Below are positions 1 through 4,687 of a stretch of 5,186 nt of DNA, in pieces. A program made the translations under genes and the position numbers. The first letter of the stretch is position 1, and every line of letters starts with the position of its first letter. The stretch is from an uncultured Clostridia bacterium. Its GTDB lineage: Bacteria > Bacillota > Clostridia > Oscillospirales > Acutalibacteraceae. The notes under the pieces were generated by a model that was not told the origin of the DNA, made no database searches, and saw nothing but the letters and a program-made list of their open reading frames with translations. The DNA lies in assembly GCA_947626485.1 (NCBI GenBank), contig CANQSG010000134.1, positions 1 through 5,186 on the forward strand, read 5' to 3'.

Positions 1-232
1 GTCCCCTGCTGCCCATTTTGGCGGACAGATACCAGCCCGCGACGAACGCCCCGAGCCCCGCCGCGACCGACGCGAGCGGACTGGCGGTCGACCGGTCGAG
101 GTTGGCGCCGGCGATGAGCGCGGCGAAGAGCAGCAGCCCCGCCGCCGTCACAGCGGCGCCGAGCAGCACGGCGACGGCTGCGGTAACGGAAAGCGGCCGC
201 GTCTGGCGGCTGCCTTTTCGTGTGGTTTCCAA
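1..232 (-). CDS. TIGR04086-type small membrane protein, N-terminal part (runs off the window)
   Basis: Only the first 77 or so residues are visible; the 3' end lies beyond base 1. After a short basic N-terminus (METTRKGSRQTR) come two hydrophobic stretches, about residues 15-42 and 52-70, separated by a short polar loop (NLDRSTASP). This fits the first two helices of a small four-helix membrane protein. I assign it to the TIGR04086 family mainly from its position directly after yajC, a recurrent clostridial arrangement, together with the glycine- and alanine-rich helices. Function is unknown in that family. I chose the TTG at 232-230 because AGGAGG (245-240) lies 7 nt before it. The ATG at 238-236 is in frame but only 1 nt from that site. 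It follows yajC by about 50 bp with no terminator between, so it is probably co-transcribed with yajC. Confidence 0.72.
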   Translation of the reverse strand, partial: METTRKGSRQTRPLSVTAAVAVLLGAAVTAAGLLLFAALIAGANLDRSTASPLASVAAGLGAFVAGWYLSAKMGSRG

Positions 233-239
233 ATCCATC

Positions 240-245
240 CCTCCT
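240..245 (-). promoter_or_regulatory. Shine-Dalgarno AGGAGG that favours a TTG start
   Basis: A perfect AGGAGG (minus strand, 245-240) sits 7 nt before the TTG at 232-230 but only 1 nt before the in-frame ATG at 238-236. The spacing favours TTG initiation. The two choices differ by two residues. Confidence 0.6.
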
Positions 246-286
246 CGCTAAAACCTGTATGCGAAAGGGGCGGGATTTATGCGACT

Positions 287-679
287 TTAAACGTCTTTTT
301 CCTTTTTGCGGGACTTTTTCGGCGTGTCGGTCTCGACGTCGTCGTGCACCGTCAGATTCTGCTGGATCGCCCAGCGCGCCAGGCGCTGTTTCGAATGGTC
401 GCTCTGGGATTCGAGGACGATGGAATCCTCCTTGACCGAAATCACGCGACCGTAAAGCCCGCCGATCGTGATGATCTCGTCGCCGACTTCGATCGAATTG
501 CGCATTTTTTCTTCTTCCTTCTGGCGCTTGCGCTGCGGCCGGATCATGACGAAATAGAGCACAAGGCCGATGACGACGAGATACAGAAGCATCGGCAGAA
601 GCCCGAGCAGGCCGCCGCCCTGTGTCGTTTCTCCTTGCTGCGCCGTATTGGCGGCAGCGTCCAACAGTGTGAATTGCAT
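287..679 (-). CDS. yajC: Preprotein translocase subunit YajC
   Basis: A 130-residue protein with the full YajC layout: a short extracytoplasmic N-terminus (1-24) rich in Q, T and G, one transmembrane helix at about 25-46, and the family signature FVMIRPQRKRQKEE right after it (43-56). A small cytoplasmic beta domain follows with VGDEIITIGGLYGRVISV (65-82), then a charged lysine-rich tail (120-129). YajC associates with SecDF and SecYEG in the inner membrane and is an accessory of protein secretion. The ATG is supported by AGGAGG at 693-688, 8 nt upstream. The gene follows tgt by 99 bp and precedes the TIGR04086-type gene by about 50 bp, the usual tgt-yajC order. It has its own promoter in the tgt-yajC gap. 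Nothing appears truncated; the length is slightly above the usual 90-120 because of the N-terminal extension and the tail. Confidence 0.96.
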   Translation of the reverse strand: MQFTLLDAAANTAQQGETTQGGGLLGLLPMLLYLVVIGLVLYFVMIRPQRKRQKEEEKMRNSIEVGDEIITIGGLYGRVISVKEDSIVLESQSDHSKQRLARWAIQQNLTVHDDVETDTPKKSRKKEKDV

Positions 680-710
680 AATTCAAACCTCCTAAAGAAA
701 TCCGAGGGAT

Positions 711-739
711 ATTATACCAGAACCGGGCGCTTTTTGCAA
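711..739 (-). promoter_or_regulatory. Sigma-A promoter with extended -10 in front of yajC
   Basis: On the minus strand TTGCAA (739-734, four of six matches to TTGACA) is followed by exactly 17 nt and then a perfect TATAAT (716-711). A TG dinucleotide at 719-718 gives an extended -10. It lies 32 nt before the yajC ATG and inside the tgt-yajC gap, so yajC and the next gene can be expressed independently of tgt. A short inverted repeat (GCGCTT / AAGCGC, 727-743) overlaps the -35 region and has no following T-run. Confidence 0.72.
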
Positions 740-778
740 GCGCTATTTCAGCCGGTCTCGCAATCGGCGGGCGGCGGG

Positions 779-1909
779 TCAGATCCGGCGGCCGAGGACG
801 TCGCGCTGCTCGCGCAGATAGGCGTCGAAGGTGCCGGCGTCGAGCGCGGCGCGAATTTCTTCCATTAAGTGATTGTAAAAATACAGGTTGTGCAGCACCG
901 TGAGCCGGTGCGCGAGCATTTCCCCGCTTTTGATGAGGTGGCGCAGATAGGCGCGGCTGTACCGGCGGCAGACCGGACAGCCGCAGCGCTCGTCGATGGG
1001 AAGCGGGTCGTCCTCGTAGCGCTGGTTGTTGAGGTTGCGAATGCCCTCGCTCGTGAAGACGTGCCCGTGCCGCGCGTTGCGGCTCGGCATCACGCAATCG
1101 AAGAGGTCGATGCCGCGCGCGACGCCCTCGAGGAGATTGACCGGCGTCCCGACGCCCATCAGATACCGCGGCTTTTCGGGCGGCATGCAAGGCGTGACGT
1201 GGTCTAAAATATCGTACATGACCTCGGTCGGCTCCCCGACCGCCAGCCCTCCGACGGCGTACCCGTCAAGGTCAAGCTCGGCTATCTGCCGCATGTGGGC
1301 GACGCGCAGGTCGGGAAAGGTGCAGCCCTGATTGATGCCGAAAAGCATCTGGTGCGGGTTCAGGGTATCCTCCCGCGCGTTGAGGCGCCGAATTTCGGCC
1401 TTGCAGCGGTTTAGCCAGCGCAACGTCCGCGCGCAGGACTGTTCGGCGTATTCATGCGTCGCGGGGTTCTCGACGCACTCGTCAAACGCCATCGCGATCG
1501 TCGAGCCGAGGTTCGACTGAATGCGCATGCTTTCCTCGGGCCCCATGAAGATACGGCGGCCGTCGACGTGGGACGCGAAGGTGACGCCCTCCTCGTCGAT
1601 CTGCCGCAGCGACGCGAGCGAAAAGACCTGAAACCCGCCGCTGTCGGTCAGAATCGGACCGTCCCAGGTGTTGAACCGGTGCAGTCCGCCCATTTTGCGA
1701 ATCAGCGCGTCGCCCGGCCGGACGTGCAGATGATAGGTGTTGCAGAGCATGACCTGACAGCCGATCTCTTTCAAATCCGCGGCGGAAACGCCGCCCTTGA
1801 TCGCCGCCGCCGTCGCCACGTTCATGAACGCGGGCGTCTGCACGACGCCGTGCACCGTTTCAAACACCCCGCGCCGCGCGCGCCCCTGCGTTGTCAATAC
1901 CCGAAACAT
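779..1909 (-). CDS. tgt: tRNA-guanine(34) transglycosylase (Tgt)
   Basis: At 376 residues it matches full-length bacterial Tgt (about 375). Tgt swaps guanine at wobble position 34 of GUN-anticodon tRNAs for preQ1, the first tRNA-level step of queuosine synthesis, in the cytoplasm. Visible hallmarks: RRGVFETVHGVVQTPAFMNV (12-31); LTDSGGFQVFSL (87-98) with the base-recognition aspartate D89; AFDEC (141-145) with D143; the binding-pocket loop GGLAVGE (220-226); FDCVMPSRNARHG (270-282) with the presumed nucleophile D271; and the zinc ligands C309, C311, C314 and H340. All expected catalytic and zinc residues are present, so the enzyme should be active. The ATG has GAAGG (1920-1916) 6 nt upstream. 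The next enzyme of the pathway, QueA, lies about 2.8 kb upstream rather than adjacent. An intrinsic terminator stands just before tgt, and I see no convincing promoter between it and the start codon. Confidence 0.97.
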   Translation of the reverse strand: MFRVLTTQGRARRGVFETVHGVVQTPAFMNVATAAAIKGGVSAADLKEIGCQVMLCNTYHLHVRPGDALIRKMGGLHRFNTWDGPILTDSGGFQVFSLASLRQIDEEGVTFASHVDGRRIFMGPEESMRIQSNLGSTIAMAFDECVENPATHEYAEQSCARTLRWLNRCKAEIRRLNAREDTLNPHQMLFGINQGCTFPDLRVAHMRQIAELDLDGYAVGGLAVGEPTEVMYDILDHVTPCMPPEKPRYLMGVGTPVNLLEGVARGIDLFDCVMPSRNARHGHVFTSEGIRNLNNQRYEDDPLPIDERCGCPVCRRYSRAYLRHLIKSGEMLAHRLTVLHNLYFYNHLMEEIRAALDAGTFDAYLREQRDVLGRRI

Positions 1910-1930
1910 AACACACCTTCGCTCCCGATT

Positions 1931-1965
1931 TTTATAACAAAAGGCGCAGAACCCCCTGCGCCTTT
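1931..1965 (-). terminator. Intrinsic terminator after the HigA-type antitoxin gene
   Basis: A perfect 10-bp stem (AAAGGCGCAG, 1940-1949, pairing with CTGCGCCTTT, 1956-1965) with a 6-nt loop. Read on the minus strand the stem ends in CCTTTT followed by GTTAT and then five A residues. It begins 8 nt after the antitoxin stop codon and ends about 30 nt before tgt. The U-tract is short and interrupted, so it may be leaky. It faces the direction of transcription and should end the toxin-antitoxin transcript. Confidence 0.75.
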
Positions 1966-1972
1966 ATTCGCA

Positions 1973-2257
1973 TTACCTTGCAGTCGGCACAAATTCCAAT
2001 TTCAAGCGCATTCCCATGCCTGCGGCAAGACGTTGTAATGTTTTCAGGGATGGGTTAGCGCTGCCGGATTCAAGCTTGCTGATATCGCCTTGTGCGATAC
2101 CGGTTTTTTTCGCCAGTTCTTTTTGCGTCATACCAGCGTTTTTTCTGGCGTCAATCATCGCCTGAATGATGGCAAATTCCGGTTCAATGGCATCCCATTC
2201 TTCTTTGAATTCCTCATTTTGAAGTTGTTCATTCAGGTAATCCTTGTAATTTGTCAT
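1973..2257 (-). CDS. HigA-type antitoxin, XRE-family helix-turn-helix protein
   Basis: A 94-residue protein with an acidic N-terminal arm (about 1-30) and one XRE/Cro-type domain at about 34-86. The helix-turn-helix reads MTQKELAKKTGIAQGDISKLES (43-64), followed by the usual NPSLKTLQRLAAGMGMRLKLEF segment. Its partner toxin ends 1 nt before its ATG (TAACATG), and it has a strong site, GGAGG within 2271-2266, 8 nt upstream. This toxin-first, antitoxin-second order with an XRE antitoxin is typical of higBA modules. Such antitoxins bind and neutralise the toxin and repress their own promoter; the inverted repeat in the promoter upstream of the toxin gene is the likely target. Base composition is clearly more AT-rich than neighbouring tgt and thrE, suggesting a transferred module. 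The assignment as an antitoxin rests on domain and gene pairing. Confidence 0.9.
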   Translation of the reverse strand: MTNYKDYLNEQLQNEEFKEEWDAIEPEFAIIQAMIDARKNAGMTQKELAKKTGIAQGDISKLESGSANPSLKTLQRLAAGMGMRLKLEFVPTAR

Positions 2258-2258
2258 G

Positions 2259-2612
2259 TTACTTTACCTCCCGACTCAAATATTCATCGCGGTATTTTTT
2301 AGCCGTTTCAATTTCATTTTTTGGCGTTTTCTGCGTCTTTTTTAGAAAACCGTTCGTGAGAATAATCTTTTTTCCGATGATGAAAAAATAAAACACGCGT
2401 GAAATATCGGACCCGCTGCTGATACGCAGTTCAAAAATGCCGTCGGCAAGGTGCTTCGAATAAGGCATCCGCAGCGCCGTTCCGTTGTTCGCGAGCAGGT
2501 CGATCATTCGCAGAATTCTGGCTCGCATTTTCACATCGACAGAGGAAAGAAATTTCCTGACAGGTTCGCTTTCATCGGGTTTCACGTAAAATAGAATTTC
2601 AAACTCTTGCAG
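2259..2612 (-). CDS. HigB-type toxin, RelE superfamily / Gp49-like
   Basis: A compact basic toxin of the Gp49-like (HigB) branch of the RelE fold. Numbered from the start chosen here (117 residues), the family features are: an opening beta strand (FEILFY, 4-9); EPVRKFLSS (16-24); the core DGIFELRI (58-65) with R63; RVFYFF (72-77) with R72; KKIILTNGFLKKTQKTP (81-97); and a C-terminal helix EIETAKKYRDEYL. Relatives are ribosome-associated mRNA endonucleases that arrest translation; activity here is inferred. The first conventional start is GTG at 2585-2583, but it has no ribosome binding site and would remove the first strand. A CTG at 2612-2610, just after an in-frame TAA (2618-2616), has GAGGGG (2626-2621) 8 nt upstream and restores the normal family N-terminus, so I prefer it. 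The HigA-type antitoxin gene follows after 1 nt. The gene is AT-rich compared with its neighbours. Confidence 0.85.
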   Translation of the reverse strand: MQEFEILFYVKPDESEPVRKFLSSVDVKMRARILRMIDLLANNGTALRMPYSKHLADGIFELRISSGSDISRVFYFFIIGKKIILTNGFLKKTQKTPKNEIETAKKYRDEYLSREVK

Positions 2613-2620
2613 GCGTTATT

Positions 2621-2626
2621 CCCCTC
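2621..2626 (-). promoter_or_regulatory. Ribosome binding site supporting a CTG start for the HigB-type toxin
   Basis: GAGGGG (minus strand 2626-2621) is 8 nt before CTG (2612-2610), whereas the GTG at 2585-2583 has only AT-rich sequence in the 5-12 nt window upstream. An in-frame stop at 2618-2616 rules out any start further upstream. Confidence 0.5.
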
Positions 2627-2649
2627 GTTGTTTTTCTTAGCAGAATTAT

Positions 2650-2678
2650 ATTATATAGGATAAATCCTATATTGTCAA
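2650..2678 (-). promoter_or_regulatory. Consensus sigma-A promoter of the higBA-type operon
   Basis: On the minus strand a perfect TTGACA (2678-2673), exactly 17 nt of spacer and a perfect TATAAT (2655-2650) stand 38 nt before the CTG start. The -35 hexamer contains the TGA stop codon of the thrE-type gene (2677-2675), so promoter and upstream coding sequence overlap. A second TATAAT follows directly (2650-2645). A promoter this close to consensus in a toxin-antitoxin module normally depends on autorepression. Confidence 0.88.
2653..2672. promoter_or_regulatory. Likely operator: 20-bp perfect inverted repeat in the promoter spacer
   Basis: ATATAGGAT, two bases, then ATCCTATAT form a perfect 9-bp inverted repeat filling the -35/-10 spacer and entering the -10 box. 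A further AGGATTT half-site lies at 2680-2686, at the end of the thrE-type gene. Its position would let a bound repressor block RNA polymerase. The HigA-type protein encoded downstream is the obvious candidate; its binding here is inferred. Confidence 0.7.
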
Positions 2679-3979
2679 GAGGATTTTTCGGAAACGTCCC
2701 GGCGGCACGGTAACAGCGCCACGATCGAGCGGTGGATCGCCATGGCGATCGCAATGAGGGCGGAGACCTCGAGCGTGTGGATCAGGAAGCTACCGCCGAT
2801 CGAGAAGTCGGAGCCGAGGAAATAATACATGCTGCGGTAGATGTCCGAGCCCGGGACAAGGCAGAACACGCCGCCGATAAAGAAGACGGTGATCGGCGCT
2901 TTTTTGAACCGCGCCAGTGCATACGACAGGACGCTTGCCGTCAATGCCGCGAGAAAAACGGCGAGGAGCGTTTCGGAAAGTCGGCGCGCAAACAGGCAGT
3001 AGACGAACCAGGTCGCCGCCCCGGTCAACCCGCAGGCGACGAGGTGCCCCGGCTGCGCGTGAAAGAGAATGGCAAGGCCGAGAGACATGAGGAAGGACGC
3101 CGCGGCCTGAAACAGGATCTCCGGCGGCAGGATCCAGTCCCGCCCCCAGGTAAACCAGTTGGGCGCTTCGGAAAGGAAGAGGGCGGCGTCCCCCCGGTGG
3201 AACATGCGGACGACGACGGACATACCGGCGGCGAGAAAAACGGCATAGAGGATCGCCTCAACGCCCCGCGAGACGCCCGAGAGATAGTCCTTGTGCAGCA
3301 AATCCTGAATCGCGACCGTAAACGTCACGCCGGGAACCAGCGGCATGAGGGAGCCGGACAAAATCGGATAGAGATTTTCGCCCACCGGAAGGTAAGAGAC
3401 AAAGAAAAGAGAAAACAGCCCCAAGGCGGCGGCGGACAGAAAGCACCGCACAAAGCCCAGCATGCGCAATTTGCCGAGCAGGCACTCCACCAGCCCGACG
3501 CCGAGCCCGACGAGAAAGCTGGCGAGCGCGTCCTTCGGGGTACCCTGGAGCATAAAGGTGCTCGCGACGGCGATGATCGCATAGCTGAGGATCACCAGCA
3601 GCCGGGGATAATACCGTTTGGCCTTGAGCTTTTCGAGCGCGAGAAAGGCCTGATCGATCGAAAGAGCGCCGGAAACGAAGCTGCGGGACAGATTGTTCGT
3701 CAGCGAAATCTGGCTGAGATCGTTGTCGCGGCTCCGGATGCATTTTGTCAAAGAAACCTCGTGGTCGATCGACGCGTCGGCGAGGGAAATTGTGATCCCG
3801 GTCACGGAGGCGTGGACTTCGGTATAGGAGAAGCCCGTCGTCTCTAAAATCCGTTTTGCCGTATCCTCGACGCGGGAGGAATCCGCGCCGTGAGAAGCGA
3901 GGTTCTCCCCGACCGCAAGGGCAAGCCGGCTGATATCCTTATACCGCGCGGCGTTCGGCGCGGCAGACAGCTGATCCAT
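2675..3979 (-). CDS. ThrE-type threonine/serine exporter family protein, fused form
   Basis: A 434-residue membrane protein with both halves of the ThrE architecture in one chain. The N-terminal soluble DUF1212 region (about 12-125) contains HGADSSRVEDT (30-40) and the conserved later loop PGVTFTVAIQDLLHKDYLSGVSRG (216-239). Five hydrophobic helices follow at roughly 127-144, 150-168, 175-197, 203-225 and 238-259. The C-terminal ThrE_2 half has about five more (284-306, 311-331, 336-356, 361-386, 397-423) and the motif FCLVPGSDIYRSMYYF (372-387). Many Bacillota encode the halves as two genes, as in YjjP/YjjB; here they are joined, as in corynebacterial ThrE. Relatives export threonine, serine or succinate; the substrate here cannot be read from sequence. 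The ATG has AAGGA (3992-3988) 8 nt upstream. A queA-like tail ends 15 nt before the start, suggesting an old queA-thrE junction. The stop codon lies inside the next operon's -35 box. Confidence 0.88.
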   Translation of the reverse strand: MDQLSAAPNAARYKDISRLALAVGENLASHGADSSRVEDTAKRILETTGFSYTEVHASVTGITISLADASIDHEVSLTKCIRSRDNDLSQISLTNNLSRSFVSGALSIDQAFLALEKLKAKRYYPRLLVILSYAIIAVASTFMLQGTPKDALASFLVGLGVGLVECLLGKLRMLGFVRCFLSAAALGLFSLFFVSYLPVGENLYPILSGSLMPLVPGVTFTVAIQDLLHKDYLSGVSRGVEAILYAVFLAAGMSVVVRMFHRGDAALFLSEAPNWFTWGRDWILPPEILFQAAASFLMSLGLAILFHAQPGHLVACGLTGAATWFVYCLFARRLSETLLAVFLAALTASVLSYALARFKKAPITVFFIGGVFCLVPGSDIYRSMYYFLGSDFSIGGSFLIHTLEVSALIAIAMAIHRSIVALLPCRRDVSEKSS

Positions 3980-3994
3980 CGTGACTTTCCTTTC

Positions 3995-4024
3995 TTATAA
4001 TATCGCCATGGCGTCGCCGAAGCT
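3995..4024 (-). repeat. Second copy of the queA 3' end (SFGDAMAIL-stop remnant)
   Basis: Read on the minus strand, 4024-3995 encodes S-F-G-D-A-M-A-I-L followed by TAA, exactly the last nine residues of the intact queA product, which ends at 4688. The 30 nt differ at five positions, all synonymous: GAC/GAT, ATA/ATC, TTA/CTT and TAA/TGA. Of these, 4002-4024 matches 4695-4717 at 22 of 23 bases. Similarity stops abruptly at the codon before S (GAA here, TTC in queA). It starts 20 nt after the YafQ-type toxin stop and ends 15 nt before thrE, and has no start of its own. It is best read as the displaced original end of queA. Confidence 0.85.
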
Positions 4025-4044
4025 TTCGACTTGAGGACAAACTT

Positions 4045-4320
4045 TTAAAACAGATCGCTGTGCGTTCCGGTTCTCGCTAAAAACAGGAATAGCCGCTCTC
4101 CGTCCACGCGGTAAATGAGCAGCCAATCCGGCTGAATGTGGCATTCCCGAAAGCCCACGTAGCCGCCGGTCAAGGCATGGTCGCGGTAGCTCGACGCCAA
4201 GGCTTCGCCGTCCGCCAACGCATCGATCACCGTTGTTAATTTCGCAAGATCAAGTCCCCGCTTTTGCGCAAGCTTCAAATCTTTTCGAAACTGAACGGAA
4301 GGGACGATTTCAAGCTTCAT
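4045..4320 (-). CDS. YafQ-type toxin (RelE superfamily mRNA interferase)
   Basis: A 91-residue protein that lines up without gaps over its C-terminal half with Escherichia coli YafQ as I recall it: DHALTGGYVGFRECHIQPDWLLIY, then RTGTHSDLF at the very end. The residues known to matter in YafQ are all present: H48, H61, D65, W66, H87 and F91 (YafQ H50, H63, D67, W68, H87, F91). It is therefore very likely an intact ribosome-dependent endoribonuclease that cuts translated mRNA. The start ATG overlaps the end of the antitoxin gene by 11 nt, with GGAGG (4334-4330) 9 nt upstream inside the antitoxin, so translation is coupled. The stop is 20 nt before the duplicated queA tail. Codon use is less GC-biased than in queA or tgt. 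Antitoxin-first order is normal for dinJ-yafQ modules. Confidence 0.94.
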   Translation of the reverse strand: MKLEIVPSVQFRKDLKLAQKRGLDLAKLTTVIDALADGEALASSYRDHALTGGYVGFRECHIQPDWLLIYRVDGERLFLFLARTGTHSDLF

Positions 4321-4591
4321 GCAAAATATCCTCCATCATTTCTTCCGCGCTGTGATAGGATGGATATTTTTCCGGATGACGCTGCATATCCTCCGCCTCC
4401 ACGATTGCCGCAAGGGTCACGGCGTTCGGAACCTCTGTGGTAAGCGCGAACGGAATCCGCTGTTCCCGCACGACGGTTTTCGCAAAAATGTTGAACGCCG
4501 CGCTGGTGGACAGCCCGATTTCCCGGCAAAATTTATCAAACGCAATTTTGGTAGCCTCGTCCATTCGGATGTTGATATTGGTTTGTGCCAT
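4310..4591 (-). CDS. RelB/DinJ-family antitoxin
   Basis: A 93-residue protein with an N-terminal ribbon-helix-helix region (about 3-45). A strand NINIRMDE (5-12) is followed by two helices, ATKIAFDKFCREIGLSTSAAFNIFAKTVVREQRIPF, the usual RelB/DinJ pattern including GLSTSAAFNIF (26-36) and the terminal QRIPF. The C-terminal part (about 55-93) is acidic and would wrap the toxin. It should form a dimer that binds promoter DNA and neutralises the YafQ-type toxin whose start overlaps its last 11 nt. The ATG is well supported by AGGAGG (4604-4599) 7 nt upstream. Its consensus promoter lies in the short gap after queA. The pair looks complete and functional; target specificity cannot be told from the sequence. 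Confidence 0.94.
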   Translation of the reverse strand: MAQTNINIRMDEATKIAFDKFCREIGLSTSAAFNIFAKTVVREQRIPFALTTEVPNAVTLAAIVEAEDMQRHPEKYPSYHSAEEMMEDILHEA

Positions 4592-4620
4592 AAGAATGCC
4601 TCCTTTGATTTTCTGTTTCT

Positions 4621-4649
4621 ATTATACGTCAATCAGCTGTGCTTGTCAA
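4621..4649 (-). promoter_or_regulatory. Consensus sigma-A promoter of the RelB/YafQ-type operon
   Basis: On the minus strand TTGACA (4649-4644), exactly 17 nt, then TATAAT (4626-4621): both hexamers are perfect. It lies 29 nt before the antitoxin ATG. The hexamer ATTGAC occurs twice, 17 bp apart (4650-4645 and 4633-4628), and CAGCTG (4634-4639) is palindromic; either could be part of an operator but neither is convincing. No terminator separates it from queA, so read-through from queA is also possible. Confidence 0.87.
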
Positions 4650-4687
4650 TAAAACGCAAGAAAATGTATATGAAAACAATAGATAAA

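Noticed and set aside
727..743. Short hairpin GCGCTT / AAGCGC after tgt, considered as a tgt terminator
   Set aside because: The stem is only 6 bp and no T-run follows on the minus strand. It overlaps the -35 of the yajC promoter and may be incidental.
1927..1933. AAAAATC shared between the tgt leader and the thrE end (2684-2690), tested as a second target duplication around higBA
   Set aside because: Only 7 bp match, no coding continuity is preserved, and flanking bases differ; chance is sufficient. The higBA-type module shows no flanking repeat like that around the other pair.
1910..1972. Possible preQ1 riboswitch before tgt
   Set aside because: The gap is 63 bp and mostly occupied by the terminator hairpin. 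I see no preQ1-I pattern (a C-rich loop with an A-rich tail leading into the ribosome binding site).
1454..2038. Plus-strand open frame of 194 codons across the tgt start and the higA end
   Set aside because: It spans two genes and the terminator on the other strand, and its product resembles no known protein; it is a shadow of tgt.
2735..2750. Perfect 16-bp palindrome GATCGCCATGGCGATC within thrE, sharing 13 bases (2734-2746) with the queA tail
   Set aside because: In thrE it encodes A-I-A-M-A-I, and the overlap with queA comes from the shared A-M-A-I codons. There is no extension beyond these codons, so I treat it as coincidence, not a third repeat copy.
2732..3847. Long plus-strand open frame of 371 codons antisense to the thrE-type gene
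   Set aside because: It is rich in charged residues with no family resemblance, lacks a good ribosome binding site, and arises from the GC-rich codon pattern of the real minus-strand gene, which has clear motifs and helices.
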